From positions 50,448,494 through 50,512,493 of the forward strand of contig NC_053045.1 in the NCBI RefSeq assembly GCF_003473485.1: a DNA stretch of 64,000 bases, in the 5' to 3' direction. Of this stretch, positions 58,791 to 64,000 are shown in pieces. Origin of the DNA: Medicago truncatula. Lineage: Eukaryota; Streptophyta; Magnoliopsida; Fabales; Fabaceae. Positions within the stretch are counted from its first letter, which is position 1; every line of letters begins with the position of its first letter. The notes beneath the pieces were generated by a model that was given only the letters and a program-made list of their open reading frames with translations, was not told the origin of the DNA and did no database searches. Both the position numbers and the translations under genes were made by a program.

Positions 58791-60051
58791 AAAAAATTGA
58801 ATTTAGTATAGCTTTTTTTTTTTGAAGGAATTTAGTATAGCTATAATGATATTCATTAGTACATTTTCAGATGAATAATAATACGGTTGCACATTTTCTT
58901 TAATTTTTCTTTACACCACTCTGCCGATAAGAATGTATACAACTTCTCTTCAAAAAATAAAAAAAAGAATGTATATACAACTTATTTGCATATTGATGAT
59001 GAAATTCTAACCAATATTACATCTAATCAAGTCAAATTGGACTTATAACTCTTAAAAAATATTGTTGTAGTACTCTTATGTGTGGTCAAAAGATTCACAC
59101 ACACATAAAAAATAAAAATAGTATAAAAGAAGAAAGAATTAAAATATGTGTAGTTTTAAAATAATTTTATGATAAGTATTTCTTTTTTTGCTGTGACCAC
59201 ATATTTCTTATTTGGGGTTGTGAGTACTCTTGATGAAATTACAATGAAACCTTTACCTAAGTAGTTCTAGAGTTAGGTAGATGTACACTTTAAGGAATAA
59301 TTTCTTTATGAATCCTAACACCTAACTTTTTCTTTTAAAATAATTGAATTATTGTATGTGTTTTTTTTTAAAGAACTTGTGTATGTGTTGTTGAAAATAA
59401 ATGATTGTGAATTTAATATAAAAATGATGATAATTAAAGTCAAGCATTTGCACAAAAATTATTCATACACTAAATCATGTATGCTCCTTTTTTTTATATA
59501 TACTAAGTCTTCACCTTTTAAAGTGAATAAGTGAGGAATCCATGATTTAAATCCCAATTCTTGCATATTATTATCATGCATTGTTGCTACCAATTAACAT
59601 TTGTTCACGGGAACAATTATGATATATGCTCCTTAAATATATATATATATAGGGCATATCACATGAGAATGACTAACTTATGTGAGAATGGTAAGAATAA
59701 ATTGCAGCCGTCGGATTAAAAGCAATAGGTGAGATTAAAACACCACTTAAGTCACTCATGTGACCATTCTCTCCCTCTTTTCCATCATTCGCGCGCGCTT
59801 CTTCATTCATGTGTGTCACTGATTTTTCTTCTCCCTCTCTGCTGAGTTTGGGGTTCCACTTCATTGATTCTTGTATACCTTCTTTCTTATATGGTGTTAT
59901 GTTACATCCTTGCATGAATACAAGAAAAATCAATTGACACACATGAATGAAGAAGATATCTTTTAGCAATCCACAGCTTAAAGTGTGATTATCCACTTTT
60001 TAGTTATAACTTGTTAAAATACATCTTCATAAAATGTGTGTTCTAGTAAAA

Positions 60052-60053
<2 letters not shown>

Positions 60054-60101
<48 letters not shown>
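60054..60101. repeat. Compound (TA)n(TG)n microsatellite
   Basis: TA run from about 60054 to 60083, then a TG run to about 60101. Confidence 0.9.
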
Positions 60102-60707
60102 ATCAAGTAACTTTTTCTTTAGTAAAAAGAAGATGATGTTTTGTTTTATGGGTTCTTAACAGATATCTTTAACTGTGATAACACCCAAAATGACACACTC
60201 ACTCATGTTGGATTCCAACAGGAGGCAAATCCAAAATTAAAACCTTCATTATCAATAATATAAAAGCAATGATAAAAGTCAAAAATAAAACGTTGCTTCA
60301 GTACATATATTATCATTCCGCAACCAACACGCTTTTGATAACATTTGCATCGCAATCGATAGTCTTCTCTATATATGCATATCCATTATAGTAATTTGCT
60401 TTGTCTTGGTGTTCACAGTTTGATCTTTTTGTCTCAAGCTTCTACTTTTTGTCGGGTACACTTTACTTACACACTTTACTTTGAACATCATTAATCAGGC
60501 ATATACTATAAAAATAACAAAATTAAATTAAGAACTTAGAAATATAACTTAAATACTATTTGAACATCATTAATCATACATGCATTTTCCTACTCCATTA
60601 TATATATAATAATTTAATTACTTTGATTGGTTTCTAGGATTAGGAAAGAAAAAAGATCGAGCTTATAAATATAATTATATGATATATTTTATATATAGAT
60701 GGAGAGA

Positions 60708-61214
60708 TCAATAGTAGCTCCACAAACTTTCTCCCGAAGTGTAGTATTCAGGCAAGTACTCAGACGGTGGTGGATTCATTCTGGGAGGAGAAAGCAACAT
60801 ACCCTCAGCCATTTCTACCATCAATCTTGGCATTGAGAATATAGCTTCTTCATCAAGAAACTCAGTTTCATACCAAGGCCTACCATTTAAGCCAGCATCA
60901 TTATTAACGGCTTCAGCCGCCGTTAACTCAGCTGCAGCTGTGGCAGCACTGCGGATATCATCTGGTGAATTAGACGCAGGCACCGGGTACTTGCTAGCTG
61001 AATTAGGGAAGTTTAGAACAGCATCCCCGCCTTTGAGGGCCAAAGTCGCGACATCATAAGCCGCGGCTGCCATCTCAGGGGTAGGGAATGTGCCTAGCCA
61101 TATGCGGTTGGTCTTACGAGGCTCGCGGATTTCAGTCACCCATTTTCCTCCTCGGCTCCTAATTCCGTGGTATGTTGGGTGTCTTTTGGAAGAAGAAGAT
61201 GATGAAGAAGCCAT
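60708..61214 (-). CDS. DREB A-4-like AP2/ERF transcription factor (ERF024-ERF027 type)
   Basis: Single-exon gene of 168 residues. A Ser run (3-9) is followed by [20 protein letters not shown] and the AP2 core to about residue 70 ([34 protein letters not shown]). KWVTEIR keeps the Val and Glu of the DREB side. After the domain [20 protein letters not shown] is a family block; the C-terminus is acidic and ends ESLWSYY, a probable activation motif. It lacks the CBF signatures of the neighbour at 53.1 kb, so it is a different subgroup and not a recent tandem copy. The Met is chosen because it is the first in frame and matches the short N-terminus of this group. It is GC-richer than its surroundings. 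Confidence 0.92.
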   Translation of the reverse strand: MASSSSSSSKRHPTYHGIRSRGGKWVTEIREPRKTNRIWLGTFPTPEMAAAAYDVATLALKGGDAVLNFPNSASKYPVPASNSPDDIRSAATAAAELTAAEAVNNDAGLNGRPWYETEFLDEEAIFSMPRLMVEMAEGMLLSPPRMNPPPSEYLPEYYTSGESLWSYY

Positions 61215-61689
61215 ACTTGTTAGAATTAATGAAACTTATAATTGCTAAAATTATGTACTTTGAGTAAAAGGGTGGTAAGAATGTAATTTGGTGTGTGCAT
61301 GCAAGAATGATAGAAGTTAATACATGAAGGGATTGGGAGATAATGGTTTGAGTTAAGAGAGTGAAGATAGTAAGAGTAGATATATGCATGAGCATGAGTA
61401 GTAAAATGCGCGCAATAAAGGTGATACCGTGGCTATATCGCGGAGTAACTGAGTGGTGCTTTTGTTCGTACAAAAAAATGGTGGCTTTTAGTTGGGTTAC
61501 AAATTATAACTCTATTATATTAATGTCAACGACCAATGGACAACTCATTAAAAATACATGTACAATTTATGTGTTGCATAACGCAATTCGTGAAGTTGAT
61601 AGACACTGCTCCTTGATTTTACTTTCATGATTAATTAGTATTGTTTTCTTTCTTTCTATTATTTCGATGTGATCAGTCAACTAATGAAA

Positions 61690-62370
61690 TTGGAGGCCTA
61701 ACTCATCCTTAAAAATTGGTTCAATAAGGTGATGATTGCCTCCTCTATATAAAATTTTATCAAGAGTCTTATATATCCGATGTAGGATATGAGTTTTTCC
61801 CAATACACTCCTGTCACGCCAAGCACTTCCAAAGTGAGGTAAAAGCGTGAGCTCAGGAGGCCCCCCTGCATAGCCGTTCGGTCCGGCCTCGTACACCACC
61901 CTCGGGACCCCCTGAAAACGACCCCCACCATCATGTTGCTGAAGCTGCTCAATATCATCCTGCTACTGAGGCTCCTCAACATCAGGCTGCTCCTGCTCAA
62001 TACTAGGCTACTCATGATGATCCTCATACTGATGTTGCTGATACGCATCAAACTGATATTGGTGAGGCTAAGGCTCCTGAAAATGATACGCATGATCCTG
62101 CGCCTACTCATCCTGATAATCCTGCTGATACCGTGTCGGGTTCACCGTCTGAGATGGACCCATCTGTGATGTTGACCCCCCTGCAGCATCAACTCTAGGA
62201 AGTCTCGCGCCCCCACTTCTCCCTTGACCAACCATAGGAGGGTGTAATGCTTGTTTCTCCCTCCGTACACTACCAGTAGGGGCAGGCCTCCCTGCCCTAA
62301 GTCTGTCACTCCTATCCTGAGGCAGCTCAGGCGGTCTCTGAGTCGTATTCCTCCGAGGCATATCTGCACA
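61690..62370 (-). pseudogene. Plant-mobile-domain (PMD/MAIN-like) transposon gene remnant
   Basis: The minus strand opens with MPRRNTTQRPPELPQ (ATG at about 62361), followed by a Pro/Gly/Arg-rich stretch that stops at 62104. A low-complexity part with repeated CCTGATAATCCTG-like units follows. In another frame comes GPNGYAGGPPELTLLPHFGS (about 61885-61820), which resembles the GGPxDxSLLxxF start of the mobile domain. Frames are broken and the rest of the domain is absent. The segment 62370-62830 is probably its leader. The family call is by motif memory and moderate. Confidence 0.5.
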
Positions 62371-62999
62371 ACATTTCACAAAACACAAATTCAATGACAC
62401 ATTTTCACACAGACATTGTGTCATTTCCAACAATTCAACAACAACACTAAAATTTCAACAATGTCATTTCAATCCGTAAACTACCACATTGCTCTCAAAC
62501 ATACTATAATCAACATTAACGAACCATATTCTAACTAATTTCATCATTAGCAATCCAAAAAACAACAAAAAAATCATTGAGACATTTTACCAAACACACA
62601 GTGTGCAATTTTTAAACAACTAGGTAATCTAACAATTTGTAAACCCTAAACTACCACATTGTACTCTAAACAACATCTAAACAACAATTTCTAAGTTAAT
62701 TCATCACTAACATGCAAGCAAAATTTATAAAAACCTAAAAATGTTAAATTTCTTCAAAAAAAAAAACTAAAATTTCTACAAATAAAATGCAATTAAGTAG
62801 GGTAATCATCACTTACTTGATATTGTGGGAGAAATTGGCTTTGAATGCGCAAGAATGATGAAAATCGGATGTAGGGGAAAAAATTCGAAGTTGTGAAGTT
62901 TAGGAAATGAGGGAAATGTGTTTTTGTTTTGCTGATATATGACTTAAGTAACGTTGTGTGAGTTAACTCACGCCGCGCTACTTAAGTCACGCATAAGAT

Positions 63000-63900
63000 A
63001 CAACATGCGCAGGTTAAATCACGCAGCGTGACTTAACTTGCGCAGGGGTAATTTGAGCAATGCTACAGGGCGCGAGTATTTTGTGCTGGGGGAAGAGCAG
63101 AAATCTTTCACAATATAACCAGCCATAATTCATCAGATGAGGGGGAATTTTTTGAGAGCAATTTTATCTATATACTCTCCAAGAATCTGTGAGCAATTTT
63201 TACACCATTTTTTATAGAAAAAGTTATTTTTTTAAAGTTTCAATGCATTGAATGCACCATTTCTAAGATAAAATTTCTTCCTTAGTCTTCTTAAGGAGTG
63301 TCCGTAGGATCCTTGTTAGCATTTCCTTTTTTAATATTAATCTTACTTCTTTTTGATGTTTTTTTTTTTGTGTATGGGTTTCAAACCTTAGACTTTAAAT
63401 ATACTAGCGTCCAAAAGGGCACTTTCGTGCTCGTCTGTCCGCTTTTTCTACTGCGCTAAAGTACTTATACATATTTTACTATGTTTAGTTGTATAAATTA
63501 ATAAGTAGTATGTATACACAAATATATTTTATTTTACTCTCGTGCCAATCAGTTCGTTTTTTTATATATGCTAACGTTTGCATATATTTGAAGAGTTAAA
63601 TGGTAATGCAATGGATATTTGTGTACCAAAGTGGTTCCACATAACAAAGAGAATTGAAAATCAGATGATCATACTCACAAATGTGTGTTTGCAATTCATT
63701 TGTGATTTGGCAGGGGTAACATCTCAATACAGGTCCTTAAGACATAACAACAGACAACACTTTTAACATGTTGTATAACTTTTTGTCTTGTACGATATTT
63801 GGTAGGCAAAATGTTATTTGTCTTCATAAGCATTGTCATTCAACTTCTTCTTCTTCTTGAGGTTCTTCACAAAAAGCACAGAGAAAATGAGTGTTCTTGT
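63000..63900. other. Mostly unannotated right end
   Basis: A GC-rich patch with CACGCAGCGTGACTTAA inverted motifs lies at 62960-63070. AT-rich DNA follows; GGCACTTTCGTGCTCGTCTG near 63419 is a repeat also seen near 17835. Nothing coding recognised before 63908. Confidence 0.4.
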
Positions 63901-63907
63901 CATACAC

Positions 63908-64000
63908 TCACTGCCAATCATCCCCTTCCATCATGGAGTTAGGTGTTATGCTGCAGCCACTAAATGCTATGGAAACCATTGGCTCTGGTATGGCATATGG
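63908..64000 (-). CDS. Possible C-terminal 30 codons of a gene leaving the window
   Basis: The minus strand is open from the window edge: PYAIPEPMVSIAFSGCSITP then NSMMEGDDWQ and a TGA at 63908-63910. The composition looks protein-like and the region is less AT-rich. I do not recognise the family, and 30 codons can be open by chance. Confidence 0.3.
   Translation of the reverse strand, partial: PYAIPEPMVSIAFSGCSITPNSMMEGDDWQ

Larger units (their letters stand above)
58200..60700. other. Intergenic before the second AP2/ERF gene
   Basis: No gene recognised. It holds the SINE-like pieces, AT-rich DNA and a TA/TG microsatellite. The segment 59650-59990 has a short GC-rich patch (TCGCGCGCGCTTC near 59790) but no identifiable coding content. 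Confidence 0.5.

Noticed and set aside
59030..59240. Inverted GTACTCTTATGTGTGGTC / GTGACCACATA motifs
   Set aside because: Partial arms only, with no reliable ends or TSD.
61933..62169. 78-codon Leu/Ile-rich open frame
   Set aside because: It is a shadow of a low-complexity repeat (CTGCTACTG/CTCCT units) in the mobile-domain remnant.
1..64000. CRISPR arrays, bacterial operons, phage or toxin systems
   Set aside because: None seen. The spaced repeats at 33 kb are palindromes inside an LTR-like element, and gene structure is eukaryotic.

Overview
The window is AT-rich plant nuclear DNA. It has spliced genes with GT..AG introns, single-exon AP2/ERF genes, and very many small inverted-repeat transposons. 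The protein sequences and the repeat families (legume-type SINEs, LTR fragments, Stowaway, Mutator and hAT MITEs) suggest a legume close to Medicago. That assignment comes from memory of these families, not from a search. No bacterial-style system, CRISPR array, rRNA or functional tRNA gene was seen.

Layout. (1) 1-7.0 kb, minus strand: a SOC1/TM3-clade MADS-box gene. Five complete exons and the first 12 nt of a sixth are visible; introns 1 and 2 are about 3 kb each, and a dead LINE lies in intron 2. (2) 7-19 kb: no gene recognised. There are many MITEs with target-site duplications (TSDs), a composite Mutator-like element, an LTR with a primer-binding site, and a duplicated block that reaches the promoter side of the next gene. 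(3) 19.06-20.62 kb, plus strand: a two-exon NRS/ER (UER1) gene for the last steps of nucleotide-rhamnose synthesis. (4) 22.7-27.6 kb: LINE fragments, two long inverted-repeat elements, a decayed trichome-birefringence-like (TBL) pseudogene and a SINE with a 20-bp TSD. (5) 27.57-38.7 kb: a tandem duplication of a convergent pair, a plus-strand WD40-like gene and a minus-strand PLP-dependent (MoCo-sulfurase-like) gene. In the first unit both genes are ruined. In the second unit the WD40-like gene has one in-frame TAG and the PLP gene (621 codons) is intact. A solo LTR with an array of perfect palindromes lies between the units. (6) 38.7-47.7 kb: intergenic, with Stowaway and hAT elements. (7) 47.75-51.05 kb, minus: a three-exon DUF4378/TRM-like gene with a Mutator element in intron 1. 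(8) 53.11-53.77 kb, minus: a DREB1/CBF-type AP2 gene. (9) 54.8-58.2 kb: hAT elements, a minisatellite with a G15 tract, and a hAT nested in a MITE. (10) 60.71-61.21 kb, minus: a second, different AP2/ERF gene. (11) 61.7-64 kb: a plant-mobile-domain remnant and possibly the last codons of a gene that leaves the window.

The intact genes look like independent loci (flowering-time regulation, cell-wall sugar supply, stress transcription factors) and not a cluster. The most interesting parts are the asymmetric decay of the duplicated gene pair, the palindromic LTR array, and the transposon insertions dated by exact TSDs and by an element-free copy of one target elsewhere in the window.
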